A stretch of DNA of 64,000 bases, from positions 62,001 to 126,000 of the forward strand of contig NZ_ATYR01000017.1 of the NCBI RefSeq assembly GCF_000427785.1. Direction: 5' to 3'. Shown here in pieces: positions 1-9,098 of this stretch (the first letter of the stretch is position 1; every line of letters starts with the position of its first letter). A model generated the notes under the pieces. That model was not told the origin of the DNA. It saw only the letters and a program-made list of their open reading frames with translations, and ran no database searches. A program made the position numbers and the translations under genes. The stretch is from Massilia alkalitolerans DSM 17462 (GTDB lineage: Bacteria > Pseudomonadota > Gammaproteobacteria > Burkholderiales > Burkholderiaceae_D).

Positions 1-1
1 C

Positions 2-1891
2 TCGTGGAAGGACGCCGACACCCAGCGCCTGAACCTGCTGGCCGGCGTGCTGGCCGGCTCCAAGAACGCGCGCCTGGACAAGCGCCTGGTGTACGAGAAG
101 GGCATGGCGACCGGCGTCTCGGCCTACGTGAACGATGCGGAACTGGGCGGCACTTTCAACCTGTCGGTCACCGTCAAGCCGGGCGTCGACCCGATGGAAG
201 TCGAGCGCGAGATGGAGCGCGTGGTGGCCGAGCTGCTCGACAAAGGCCCGAGCGAAGCGGAACTCAAGCGCGTGAAGACCCGCGACTTGGCCGATTTCGC
301 ACGCAGCCTGGAGCGCGTGGGCGGCATGGGCGGCCGCAACGACGTGCTGGCCGAAAGCCAGACCTACGGCGGCAAGCCGGACGCCTACCTCGACCGCCTC
401 GAGCTGTTCGCCACCAGCACCCCGGCGGACGTCAAGACTGCCGCCAACCGCTGGCTGCGCGCCAACCACTACACCATGACGGTGCGGCCGTCAGCCAAGC
501 TGGTCGCCACCAAGTCGACCCTCGACCGCAAACAGCTGCCCGCCCTGGGCGACGCGCCGGACGTCACCTTCCCGGCGCTGCAGCGCGCCCAGCTGAAGAA
601 CGGCCTGAAGGTCGTGCTCTTGGCCCGTCACACCGCCCCGATCGTCAACGTCTCGCTGGCGGTCGATGCCGGCGCGGCTTCCGACACCGCGGCCAAGGCC
701 GGCGCCGCTTCGCTGGCGCTGGACCTGCTGGACAAGGGCACGAAATCGCGTGACGCCTTCGCGCTGTCGGACGCGCTGGAAAACCTGGGCGCGCGCCTGA
801 GCACCGGCACCAGCCAGGACCAGTCGCTGGTGCGCCTGCAGGCGACCAGCGCCAACCTGGCGCCTTCGCTGGCCCTGATGGCCGAAGCCGCGTTGACCCC
901 GAGCTTCCCGCAAGACCAGTTCGCGCTGTCGAAGAGCCGCCGCATCGCCGCCATCGGCCAGGAAAAGGCCCAGCCGAACAGCCTGGCCTTGCGCCTGATT
1001 CCGTCGCTGCTGTACGGCCCTGAGCATGCCTACGGTAAGCCGGCTTCCGGTTTCGAAGGCAGCGTGCAAAGCCTTACCCGCGACGACCTGATGGCATGGC
1101 ACGGCACCTGGTTCAAGCCGGGCAGCGCCACCATCATCGTCGCCGGCGACACCACCATGGACAAGCTGCTGCCGGCGCTGGAAGCGAGCTTCGGCAAGTG
1201 GCAGCAGGGCAGCGCCCCGGCCAAGCAGATGGCCACCGTGCCGGCGACCCGGGGCAAGCGCCTGATCCTGGTGGACAAGCCGGACGCGCCGCAGTCGACC
1301 ATTGTCGCGACCCACGTCTCGCAGGCCAACGGCCAGCCGGAAGACCTGGCGATGGAGCCGGTGATGACCAACTTCGGCGGCATCGCGACCTCGCGCCTGA
1401 ACCGCAACCTGCGCCTGGACAAGCACTGGAGCTACGGCACCCAGGCCCGCCTGCCGGACGTGCGCGGCCAGCGTCCGTTCTACATCATCGCGCCGGTGCA
1501 GACCGACAAGACGGTCGAGGCGATGCGCGAGGTGCAGAAGGAACTGCGCGGCGTGGCCGGCGAGCGTCCACTGGTGGGCACCGAGTACGAGAGCATCATG
1601 CGCAACATGAGCTCGCGCCTGCCGGGCCGCTTCTCCACCCTCGCCGCACTCGAGGCGGCAGGGCTGGACGCCGTCAACCTGGGCCTGGCGGACGACTACT
1701 GGACCAGGTATGCGTCGAACGTGCGCGCGCTCAAGCCGGAGCAGCTGGCGGCGGCATCGTCCAAGTTCATCAAGCCGGACGAGGCGGTGTGGATGGTGAT
1801 CGGCGACCTGCGCAAGATCGAGGCGGGCGTGCGTTCGCTGGGGTGGGGCGAGGTGACGATTGTCGACGCGGATGGGAAGCCCCTTCGTTGA
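2..1891 (+). CDS. M16 (insulinase-type) zinc peptidase, C-terminal part
   Basis: Open reading frame that is already open at the left edge, so the true start lies outside the window; 629 residues are visible. The sequence reads as the tail of one M16 unit (helical segment followed by a sheet around NHYTMTVRP) and then a second M16-like unit starting near PIVNVSLAVDAGAASD. M16 proteases normally carry the zinc motif HxxEH in the first unit; no such motif is seen here, as expected if the catalytic half is upstream and the second unit is the inactive partner that closes the chamber. Probably a periplasmic or exported peptidase of the pitrilysin/processing-peptidase type. It is followed directly by a strong terminator at 1912. 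The family is confident, the substrate is unknown. Confidence 0.88.
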   Translation, partial: SWKDADTQRLNLLAGVLAGSKNARLDKRLVYEKGMATGVSAYVNDAELGGTFNLSVTVKPGVDPMEVEREMERVVAELLDKGPSEAELKRVKTRDLADFARSLERVGGMGGRNDVLAESQTYGGKPDAYLDRLELFATSTPADVKTAANRWLRANHYTMTVRPSAKLVATKSTLDRKQLPALGDAPDVTFPALQRAQLKNGLKVVLLARHTAPIVNVSLAVDAGAASDTAAKAGAASLALDLLDKGTKSRDAFALSDALENLGARLSTGTSQDQSLVRLQATSANLAPSLALMAEAALTPSFPQDQFALSKSRRIAAIGQEKAQPNSLALRLIPSLLYGPEHAYGKPASGFEGSVQSLTRDDLMAWHGTWFKPGSATIIVAGDTTMDKLLPALEASFGKWQQGSAPAKQMATVPATRGKRLILVDKPDAPQSTIVATHVSQANGQPEDLAMEPVMTNFGGIATSRLNRNLRLDKHWSYGTQARLPDVRGQRPFYIIAPVQTDKTVEAMREVQKELRGVAGERPLVGTEYESIMRNMSSRLPGRFSTLAALEAAGLDAVNLGLADDYWTRYASNVRALKPEQLAAASSKFIKPDEAVWMVIGDLRKIEAGVRSLGWGEVTIVDADGKPLR

Positions 1892-1911
1892 CCTGAGCTC
1901 GCTGTAACGGG

Positions 1912-1939
1912 AAGCCCGGTTTTTCAACCGGGCTTTTTT
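1912..1939 (+). terminator. Rho-independent terminator of the M16 peptidase gene
   Basis: Perfect 8-bp stem AAGCCCGG (1912-1919) and CCGGGCTT (1928-1935), with an 8-nt loop and a T tract, 20 nt after the peptidase stop codon. Confidence 0.9.
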
Positions 1940-1962
1940 ACGCCCATCTCTGCGCAGCGAAA

Positions 1963-2075
1963 TTGGATCCCGGCCTTCGCCGGGATGACGTGCCAAGGGA
2001 GCGGCCCTGGAGTTAGCGCTCCTTCAATTCCACCAGCTTCAAAACCGTCGTTCCGGCGAAGGCCGGAACCCAATT
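1963..2075. repeat. Composite palindromic intergenic repeat, copy 1
   Basis: Two short palindromic units: TTGGATCCCGG..TTCGCCGGGATGACG at 1963-1990 and a unit containing GTTCCGGCGAAGGCCGGAAC at 2050-2069. About 50 bp lie between them, including the conserved stretch CCACCAGCTTCAAAACCGTC. The same arrangement recurs at 53833-53943. This resembles REP/BIME-type elements. The region from 1940 to 2180 holds no supported gene. Confidence 0.8.
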
Positions 2076-2180
2076 CGCATGCGTACTGACCCACCTGCTT
2101 GCACCCATGTCCCAGCATTGAACCGGCGCAAAGCACGCACACTTGGCCCCATCGACCCTGTGCATACGCGCGCGATAGTA

Positions 2181-2200
2181 TACTGTATGCCCATACAGTT
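2181..2200 (+). promoter_or_regulatory. LexA (SOS) box in front of the radical SAM-UdgX operon
   Basis: The site TACTGTATGCCCATACAGTT carries the full CTGT-N8-ACAG core (2183-2198) with TA and TT flanks, matching the proteobacterial LexA consensus. It lies 11 bp before the ATG at 2212 and overlaps a likely -10 hexamer TATACT (2179-2184), the usual geometry for repression. DNA damage should therefore induce the two downstream genes. Confidence 0.85.
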
Positions 2201-2211
2201 CAAGGCATGCG

Positions 2212-3441
2212 ATGGAACTCAAGGACAAACTGGAAATCCTGGCCGACGCCGCGAAATACGACGCGTCCTGCGCCAGCAGTGGCGCGCCCAAGCGTTCGTC
2301 CGAGGACAAGGACGGCTTCGGCGCCACCACCGGCATGGGCATCTGCCACAGCTACACCCCGGACGGCCGCTGCGTTTCGCTGCTCAAGATCCTGCTCACC
2401 AACTTCTGCATCTACGACTGCCAGTACTGCATCAACCGGCGCAGCTCCAACGTGCCGCGCGCGCGCTTTTCGGTCGAAGAGGTGGTCAAGCTCACCCATG
2501 ACTTCTACGTCCGCAACTACATCGACGGCCTGTTCCTGAGCTCGGGCATCATCCAGTCGGCCGACTACACCATGGAGCAGCTGGTGGCGGTGGCGCGCCA
2601 GCTGCGCGAAGTGCACAAGTTCCGCGGCTACATCCACCTCAAGACCATTCCCGACGCCGACCCGCTCCTCATCGAAGAGGCGGGGCGCTGGGCGGATCGC
2701 CTGTCGGTGAATATCGAGCTGCCGACCCACGACAGCGTGACCCGCCTGGCGCCGGAAAAGAACGTCCACACCATCAAGCTGGCGATGGGCTCGATCCGCC
2801 GCAAGCTCGACGAAAAGGCGGAGGAACCGAAGGCGCCGAACTTCGCGCCGGCCGGGCAGAGCACGCAAATGATCGTCGGCGCCGACGCCAGCGACGACCA
2901 CACCATCCTGAACACCGCCGAAACGCTCTACGGCAGCTACAAGCTCAAACGCGTGTACTACTCGGCCTTCAGCCCGATCCCGCAAAGCCCGAAGAGCGTG
3001 CCGCTGGCGCCCCCGCCGCTGCTGCGCGAGCACCGCCTGTACCAGGCCGACTTCCTGCTGCGCGGCTACGGCTTCACCGCGGGCGAGCTGATGCCCCAAT
3101 CCGGCAACCTGGCGCTCGACGTCGACCCCAAGCTGGGCTGGGCGCTCGCCAACCGCGAGCACTTCCCGATGGACCTGAACCGCGCCGACGAGACCATGAT
3201 CGCGCGCGTGCCCGGCATCGGCATCCGCAACGCCAAGCGCATCGTGGAGCTGCGCCGCATTCGCCGCATCCGCTGGGAAGACCTGTCGCGCCTGCGCTGC
3301 AGCATGAAGAAGCTGGCGCCCTTCATCGTCACGGCCGACTACAAGCCGGTTCAAGGCGCGGCCAGTTCCCACCTCCTGCGGCGCCACCTGGCCGACGCAC
3401 CCGAGCAGATGAACCTGTGGCCGGAACTGCAGGCGGCATGA
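2212..3441 (+). CDS. Putative DNA modification/repair radical SAM protein (UDG-linked family)
   Basis: 409 residues. A radical SAM cluster motif is seen as C66-x3-C70-x2-C73 in NFCIYDCQYCINR, so it should bind a 4Fe-4S cluster and cleave S-adenosylmethionine. The C-terminal part (about residues 320-350, LNRADETMIARVPGIGIRNAKRIV) is a helix-hairpin-helix, a typical non-specific DNA-binding element. This domain order matches the family found beside UdgX-type uracil-DNA-binding proteins (TIGR03916 type), whose chemistry is not established. The next gene overlaps by 4 bp (ATGA), so the two are translationally coupled. The LexA box just upstream supports a DNA-damage role. Family assignment is strong; the reaction is unknown. 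Confidence 0.92.
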   Translation: MELKDKLEILADAAKYDASCASSGAPKRSSEDKDGFGATTGMGICHSYTPDGRCVSLLKILLTNFCIYDCQYCINRRSSNVPRARFSVEEVVKLTHDFYVRNYIDGLFLSSGIIQSADYTMEQLVAVARQLREVHKFRGYIHLKTIPDADPLLIEEAGRWADRLSVNIELPTHDSVTRLAPEKNVHTIKLAMGSIRRKLDEKAEEPKAPNFAPAGQSTQMIVGADASDDHTILNTAETLYGSYKLKRVYYSAFSPIPQSPKSVPLAPPPLLREHRLYQADFLLRGYGFTAGELMPQSGNLALDVDPKLGWALANREHFPMDLNRADETMIARVPGIGIRNAKRIVELRRIRRIRWEDLSRLRCSMKKLAPFIVTADYKPVQGAASSHLLRRHLADAPEQMNLWPELQAA

Positions 3442-4880
3442 TCCAGGCGCCGCAGGTGACGGATTTCGGAGAGTGGCGTACGGCCGCTCGCGCCTTGTTG
3501 CGCGACGGTGTGGCGCCCGAAGCGGTCAACTGGGGCGCGCCCGAAGGTGGCGACCTGTTCTCGGGTGCGCCGACACCGGCGCCACCCCAGCATAATGCGG
3601 ACATCACAATGCAAGCACCGCATGTGCCGCGCTCCTTGCTCGAGATGCTGCAGAAAGCCGCCTGCTTCCGCGCGCCCGACCGCTGGGCTTTTCTCTACCG
3701 CGTGCTGTGGCGCTGGACGCATGGCGAGCACGATGTGCAGTCGCCCGCCGATCCGGACGGCAGCCGCCTGCACGGCATGGTCAAGGCGGTGCGCCGCGAG
3801 GAGCACGACATGCATGCCTACATCCGATTCCGCGAGCGTCCGCTCGATGCCGGCGACCCGCGCTTCGTCGCCTGGTTCGAGCCGCGCCACGACGTGCTGC
3901 CCCAGGTGGCCGAACACTTCGTGGCCCGCATGGGCAAAGTCAGCTGGATGATCGCCACGCCCGAGGCCAGCGTGCTGTGGGACGGCCACACCTTGCACAA
4001 TACCGGGCCCCTCATGTCGAGCGCCGCCGAGCTCGATGACGCGGGCGAGGCGCTCTGGCTCACCTATTACCGCAGCATCTTCAACCCGGCGCGCGTCAAC
4101 GCCCAGCTGATGCAGAGCCACATCCCCTCGCGCTTCTGGAAGAACCTGCCGGAAGGCGCGATCGTGCCTTCGCTGGTGAGCCAGGCCGAACTCGGGGCGC
4201 GCAAGATCGGGCAGGTCGAGGCGGTCGGCCGCAAGAGCGGCGCCACCATCCCGATCAGCGCCGAAGCCGCGCAGCCCGACCGCGAGCAGCCGTCGAAACT
4301 CGACGAGTGCCGGCGCTGCGAGCTGTGGCAGTACGCCACCCAGGCGGTCGGCGGCGAAGGTTCAAAGCGCTCGCCCATCATGATCGTCGGCGAGCAGCCG
4401 GGCGACCAGGAAGACCTGGCCGGCAAGCCCTTCGTCGGCCCGGCCGGTAAACTCCTCGACCAGGTGTTCGCCCAGGCCGAGGTCGACCGCAAGGCCATCT
4501 ACCTCACCAACGCGGTGAAGCACTTCAAGTGGGAGCCGCGTGGCAAGCGCCGCCTGCACAAGACCCCGGTCCAGCGCGAGATCGAGGCCTGCCACTACTG
4601 GCTGGAGAAGGAGCTGGCGGCCGTCAAGCCGAAGGTGATCGTGGCCATGGGCGCGACCGCGCTCAAGTCCGTGATGCGCAAGGGTACGGTGGCGCTGAAG
4701 GACTTCCTCGGCAAGCCGGTCCGCATCGACGGCTGCTGGCTGGTGACCATCTACCACCCCTCGTACGTGCTGCGGGTGCCGGACGAAGCGTCCAAGCACG
4801 AAGCCTTTTCGGTCATGGTCAAGGGCCTGAAGCTGGCGCAGGAACTGCTCGAGCGGCCCGACCTGCCGAAGCCGGAGTAA
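3438..4880 (+). CDS. DUF4130 domain fused to UdgX-type uracil-DNA-binding protein
   Basis: 480 residues from the ATG at 3438, chosen because it overlaps the previous stop by 4 bp; a GTG at 3417 is the alternative. About residues 1-250 form the TIGR03915/DUF4130 domain that accompanies the radical SAM partner. About residues 285-480 are a family-4-like uracil-DNA glycosylase fold: C291-x2-C294 for the iron-sulfur cluster, the GEQPGDQED motif near 318, and HPSYVLR near 440. The loop K370-R-R-L-H374 corresponds to the KRRIH loop of UdgX, whose histidine forms a covalent bond to the deoxyribose after uracil excision. The protein is therefore predicted to cap uracil lesions suicidally rather than act as a turnover enzyme. 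Fusion of both parts in one chain is a known architecture. Confidence 0.92.
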   Translation: MIQAPQVTDFGEWRTAARALLRDGVAPEAVNWGAPEGGDLFSGAPTPAPPQHNADITMQAPHVPRSLLEMLQKAACFRAPDRWAFLYRVLWRWTHGEHDVQSPADPDGSRLHGMVKAVRREEHDMHAYIRFRERPLDAGDPRFVAWFEPRHDVLPQVAEHFVARMGKVSWMIATPEASVLWDGHTLHNTGPLMSSAAELDDAGEALWLTYYRSIFNPARVNAQLMQSHIPSRFWKNLPEGAIVPSLVSQAELGARKIGQVEAVGRKSGATIPISAEAAQPDREQPSKLDECRRCELWQYATQAVGGEGSKRSPIMIVGEQPGDQEDLAGKPFVGPAGKLLDQVFAQAEVDRKAIYLTNAVKHFKWEPRGKRRLHKTPVQREIEACHYWLEKELAAVKPKVIVAMGATALKSVMRKGTVALKDFLGKPVRIDGCWLVTIYHPSYVLRVPDEASKHEAFSVMVKGLKLAQELLERPDLPKPE

Positions 4881-5057
4881 ATCTACCGGATTTACCGAAT
4901 GTTGCGCCGGCGACTCAGATGGGTGAAAAATCCCGTTATCGAACACGCCACATTTTCGTGAATATTCACAATCTCTCGTAGAATTTCCGTACGGCATTAA
5001 TTGCTGAGTGAGCGGAGGACCTCATGTGGGCCTTCGCCGGATAACGACGAGACCACC

Positions 5058-5855
5058 ATGACTTCCCCCTTTTCCCTGCTGTTGCCGGCTTGCCTGGTAG
5101 TGGCGGCCATGCCCGCCCAGGCCGGCGGCGATGACGCCGCCAGCGCTTCGCCATCGGCCGCGCTTCCGATCACCACCACGGTCACCCTGAGCTCGCAATA
5201 CGTCTCGCGCGGCATGCGCCAGACCTGGGGCCGCCCCGCGCTGCAGGCGGGCATCGACTATGCGCACCCGAGCGGCTGGTCGCTCGGCACCTGGACCTCG
5301 ACCGTCAGCGACCGCTTCATCGAGGGCGGCCGCGTCGAATGGGACCTGTACGGCGGCTACGCCGGCACGCTCGGGCCGCTGGGCGTCAGCCTGAACCTCA
5401 TGCACTACCGCTATCCGGGAGCACGCATCGGCGCCACCGGCACCAAATACGACTACACCGAAGTCGTGCCCGGCCTGGGCTACCAATCCTTCTACGCGAA
5501 GTACTACCGCACGGTGTCGCGCGACTTCTTCGGCATCACGAACGCGCGCGGCACCGGCTACCTCGACGTCGGCCTGAATCATGACCTGGGCGGCGGCTAC
5601 GTGCTCAACCTGCACGTCGGCGACGGACGCGTGGCGGGCGAGGGCAATGCCATCTGGGACTGGCGAGATGCAAAGGCGGGTGTCACCAGGACCTTCGACG
5701 GCGGCTGGAGCATCGCCGCGGCCTGGACCCGCGCATGGGGCGCCACCGATGCCTACCACCGCTACACGACAGGGGTGCCGCGCGGCGACGGCGCCGTCGC
5801 CTATTCGAATCCCGCCAAGGACACGTTCGCCGCGAGCGTCGCCCGCACCTTCTGA
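5058..5855 (+). CDS. TorF/Gcw family putative outer-membrane porin
   Basis: 265 residues from the ATG at 5058. A cleavable signal peptide is visible (MTSPFSLLLPACLVVAAMPAQA). The mature part starts with the family hallmark ITTTVTLSSQYVSRGMRQTWGRPALQ and continues with alternating aromatic beta-strand segments ending in ...SVARTF, the terminal phenylalanine expected of an outer-membrane barrel. Family TIGR02001 (Gcw), annotated as TorF family putative porin; substrate unknown. A longer in-frame start at 5001 would bury the signal peptide and is rejected. A chemoreceptor gene follows after 15 bp, so co-transcription is likely. Confidence 0.87.
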   Translation: MTSPFSLLLPACLVVAAMPAQAGGDDAASASPSAALPITTTVTLSSQYVSRGMRQTWGRPALQAGIDYAHPSGWSLGTWTSTVSDRFIEGGRVEWDLYGGYAGTLGPLGVSLNLMHYRYPGARIGATGTKYDYTEVVPGLGYQSFYAKYYRTVSRDFFGITNARGTGYLDVGLNHDLGGGYVLNLHVGDGRVAGEGNAIWDWRDAKAGVTRTFDGGWSIAAAWTRAWGATDAYHRYTTGVPRGDGAVAYSNPAKDTFAASVARTF

Positions 5856-5870
5856 GAACGAGAGACGACC

Positions 5871-7910
5871 ATGAACAAGCACCAGGCAGCGCATCAAGCA
5901 CAGCATGCATCGCGCCGTTTTTCCCTGTCCCTGAGCGCCAAGATCTGCGTCACCGCCACCCTGCTGGTGGTGGCCAGCCTGGGTGTGACATCGAGCTTTA
6001 TCGCGGTCAAGAACAGCCAGAGCGCCGAGGAAGCCGCGATGCGCCAGGCGCGGACGCTGACCTTGCAGGCGTCGGCAATGCTCGAGAGCCGCATTGCATC
6101 GAACCTGGCGACGCTGGAAAGCGCGGCCACCGTGCTGGCCTCGACCCAGGCAGGCGGGCAGGCGCTGACGCGCACCCAGGTCGCCGACCTGGTGCGCGCC
6201 ACCCTGGTGGGCTCGGAAGACTTCATCGGCAGTTCGGCGGCCTATGAACCGGACGCGCTGGACGGCAAGGATGCCGAGTTTGCCGGCCAGGCGCCGCTGT
6301 ACGACGCCACCGGCCGCTACATGCCTTACTGGACGCGCAGCCCGCAAGGCAAGGTCAACGTCGAGCCGATCGTGTTCGTCACCACCCCGGGCGGCAACGA
6401 CTGGTACGACGTGCCGAAGGCGACCGGCCGGGCCCATTTCACCGAGCCTTACCTGTACCGGATCAACGGCAAGGACGAGGCGATCGCCACGCTGGCGGCG
6501 CCGATCATGGTGGACGGCCAGTTCAAGGGCACCTTCACCGGCGACTTCCCGCTCACCGGTCTCGGCACGATGCTGGCCAACATGAAGATCATGGACAAGG
6601 GCACGCTGGCGCTGATCTCGAACGGCGGCATGTACGCCAGCCACAAGGACACTTCCCGCAACGGCAAGAAAGCGGAGGACCTGCCTGCTGCGGCGCTGGA
6701 AGCTGTCAAGCAGGGTAAGCCCTACGAGTACCTCGACGACAAGGGCATCGTGCACGTGCTGCAGCCGCTGCAGGTCAGCAAGGACATGGCGCCATGGGCC
6801 ATTTCACTGGCTTTCCCGCAAAGCGTGACGACCGCCCCGGCGCGCGAGCTGGCCGCTTATGCGGCACTGGTCGCCGTACTGTGCGCGGCGGCCGCCGCGC
6901 TGGTGATGGTGACGGTCCTGCGCCGCCTGACCCGTCCGCTGCGCGTGCTGGGCCAGGCGATGACCGACCTGGCCGGCGGCAACGCCGACCTGAGCGCGCG
7001 CCTGGCCGTCAAGGGCAACGACGAACTGGCCGACATCGCCCGCGGCTTCAACGTCTTCGTGGCCAAGATCCAGGACGTGCTGGCGCGCGTGCGCAGCAGC
7101 TCCGACGCCGTGGCGGTGGCATCCAGCGAGATCCGCCAGGGGAACGCCGACCTGTCGGTGCGCACCGAACAGCAGGCCGGCGCGCTCGAGGAAACCGCGG
7201 CCTCGATGGAAGAGCTGAACGGTACCGTGAAGCAGAACGCCGACAACGCGCGCCAGGCCAACCAGCTGGCCGAATCGGCGAGCGAGGTCGCCACGCGCGG
7301 CGGCGAAGTCGTGTCCCAGGTGGTCGGCACCATGGCCTCGATCAGCGACGCCTCGAAGAAGGTGGTGGACATCATCGGCGTCATCGACGGCATCGCGTTC
7401 CAGACCAACATCCTGGCGCTCAACGCCGCCGTGGAAGCGGCGCGTGCGGGCGAGCAGGGCCGCGGCTTCGCGGTGGTGGCGACCGAGGTGCGCAACCTGG
7501 CGCAGCGCAGCGCCGCCGCCGCCAAGGAGATCAAGACCCTGATCGGCGACTCGGTCGACAAGGTCAGCATGGGCACCATGCTGGTCGAGGAAGCGGGCAA
7601 GACGATGGACGAAGTCGTGTCGAGCGTGCGCCGCGTCAGCGACATCGTCGCCGAGATCAGCGCCGCCAGCGCGGAGCAGAGCTCCGGCATCGGCCAGGTC
7701 AACCAGGCGATCGTGCAGATGGACGGCGTGACCCAGCAGAACGCAGCCCTGGTCGAGGAGGCGGCCGCCGCGGCGGAAAGCCTGCAGCAGCAGGCGGCGA
7801 CACTGGTGGCGCTGGTGGGCGAGTTCAAGCTCGAGGGGAGCGAGCCGCAGCTGGCCGCGCGTTCGACGCTGGCGGCTCCCGTCCCCAAGCGCCTCATGCA
7901 GGCGGCATGA
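5871..7910 (+). CDS. Methyl-accepting chemotaxis protein with periplasmic dCache-type sensor
   Basis: 679 residues. Order: short basic N-terminus, first membrane helix (about 22-45), a ~280-residue periplasmic sensor with dCache features ([35 protein letters not shown]), second membrane helix (about 325-350), HAMP ([11 protein letters not shown]...), then the long cytoplasmic coiled coil with the signalling hairpin [20 protein letters not shown]. It reports to CheA/CheW at the membrane. The C-terminus ([10 protein letters not shown]) carries no NWETF-like tether for CheR/CheB. It lies 15 bp after the porin gene, so the two may be one transcript. The ligand cannot be read from sequence. Confidence 0.95.
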   Translation: MNKHQAAHQAQHASRRFSLSLSAKICVTATLLVVASLGVTSSFIAVKNSQSAEEAAMRQARTLTLQASAMLESRIASNLATLESAATVLASTQAGGQALTRTQVADLVRATLVGSEDFIGSSAAYEPDALDGKDAEFAGQAPLYDATGRYMPYWTRSPQGKVNVEPIVFVTTPGGNDWYDVPKATGRAHFTEPYLYRINGKDEAIATLAAPIMVDGQFKGTFTGDFPLTGLGTMLANMKIMDKGTLALISNGGMYASHKDTSRNGKKAEDLPAAALEAVKQGKPYEYLDDKGIVHVLQPLQVSKDMAPWAISLAFPQSVTTAPARELAAYAALVAVLCAAAAALVMVTVLRRLTRPLRVLGQAMTDLAGGNADLSARLAVKGNDELADIARGFNVFVAKIQDVLARVRSSSDAVAVASSEIRQGNADLSVRTEQQAGALEETAASMEELNGTVKQNADNARQANQLAESASEVATRGGEVVSQVVGTMASISDASKKVVDIIGVIDGIAFQTNILALNAAVEAARAGEQGRGFAVVATEVRNLAQRSAAAAKEIKTLIGDSVDKVSMGTMLVEEAGKTMDEVVSSVRRVSDIVAEISAASAEQSSGIGQVNQAIVQMDGVTQQNAALVEEAAAAAESLQQQAATLVALVGEFKLEGSEPQLAARSTLAAPVPKRLMQAA

Positions 7911-7994
7911 AAAAGAGGGTAGCCCAAGCCTGTTAAGTTTCGGTTCATATTGCAGGGCTAAGCTTGACGGACAACCAACAACAAAGGTGTCCTG

Positions 7995-9020
7995 ATGCTG
8001 AAATTTGCAATCCTGCCGGCGCTGTGCCTGGCCTTGTGCGCAGCGCCGTCGTTTGCCCAGACCGCCGATCCTGCCGCAGCGCCTGCGGCAACGAGCGCCG
8101 CGTCAAGCGACGAGGCGCCGGCCGCGCCCGAACAGATCCTGGTGGTCGGCCAGAAGCCCGGTCCGGGCATGTGGAAGGTCTCGAAGGACGAGCACGTGCT
8201 GTGGATCTTCGGGACCTATTCTCCGCTGCCGGTCAAGATGGATTGGCGCTCGCACGAGGTCGAAGCGGTGATTGGCCGCTCGCAGGAATACCTGGCGCCG
8301 CCGGTCACCAAGGTCGAGGCGTCCTACTTCAAGATGGCGCTGGCGCTGCCCAGCCTCATCGGCGTCAACAAGAATCCGGACGACGCCCAGCTCCGCGATG
8401 TGCTCCCGGCCGAGGTCTACGCGCGCTGGCTGCCGCTCAAGGAAAAATACCTGCCCAAGAACAAGGAGCGCGACCGGCCGATCTTCGTGGCCAATGAGCT
8501 GTTCAGTGCCGCGCTGAAGCAGGCCGGCCTGACCAACAGCACCGACGTGCGCAAGCAGGTCGAGAAGATCGTCGACCAGAAGAAGCTCAAGGTGACCCGG
8601 ACGGTCAATGAAGTGAAGATCGACAACCCGCGCCAGCTGATCAAGGACTTCAAGAAATCGCAGCTCGACGACGTCGCCTGCTTCTCGAACACCTTGAAAC
8701 GCCTGGAAACCGACATCGATGCGATGCGCGTGCGCGCCAACGCCTGGGCCAAGGGCGATATCGACGCCATCCGCAAGCTCGATTTCAACGAGCAGGAAAG
8801 CTGCAGCAACGCGATCCGCAACAGCGCGGTGCTGCGCGACCATCCGGCCTTCCAGGGAGCGGAAGAGCGCCATCGCGCCATGTGGCTCGCCAATGTGGAG
8901 GCCGCGCTGGCGAAGAACAGCTCGACCTTCGCGGTGCTGGCGATGAAGGACTTGCTCGATCCGAAGGGCCTGATGGCCATGCTGGCGGCGAAGGGCTATA
9001 CGGTGGAGCAGCCGGAATAG
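7995..9020 (+). CDS. TraB/GumN family protein
   Basis: 341 residues with a signal peptide (MLKFAILPALCLALCAAPSFA) followed by an alanine-rich spacer. The segment GMWKVSKDEHVLWIFGTYSPLPVKMDW is the conserved opening of the TraB/GumN (erythromycin esterase-like) fold, here with GTYSPLP where many members have GTxHxxP, so one usual metal-binding histidine is missing. Probably periplasmic. The activity is uncharacterised and, given the substitution, may be lost. An AAAGGTGTCC ribosome-binding site precedes the ATG. It has its own hairpin terminator. Confidence 0.82.
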   Translation: MLKFAILPALCLALCAAPSFAQTADPAAAPAATSAASSDEAPAAPEQILVVGQKPGPGMWKVSKDEHVLWIFGTYSPLPVKMDWRSHEVEAVIGRSQEYLAPPVTKVEASYFKMALALPSLIGVNKNPDDAQLRDVLPAEVYARWLPLKEKYLPKNKERDRPIFVANELFSAALKQAGLTNSTDVRKQVEKIVDQKKLKVTRTVNEVKIDNPRQLIKDFKKSQLDDVACFSNTLKRLETDIDAMRVRANAWAKGDIDAIRKLDFNEQESCSNAIRNSAVLRDHPAFQGAEERHRAMWLANVEAALAKNSSTFAVLAMKDLLDPKGLMAMLAAKGYTVEQPE

Positions 9021-9036
9021 TAACTGACCTATAGAT

Positions 9037-9062
9037 GCGCGAAGCTGGGAATTACTTCGCGC
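9037..9062 (+). terminator. Hairpin after the TraB/GumN gene
   Basis: Perfect 8-bp stem GCGCGAAG (9037-9044) with CTTCGCGC (9055-9062) and a 10-nt loop, 16 bp after the stop. It is followed by TTGTAT rather than a clean T run, so termination is likely but not certain. It sits between two convergent genes. Confidence 0.6.
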
Positions 9063-9098
9063 TTGTATGATAGCTATCTTGGAGCAAAGCCGTTCTAA

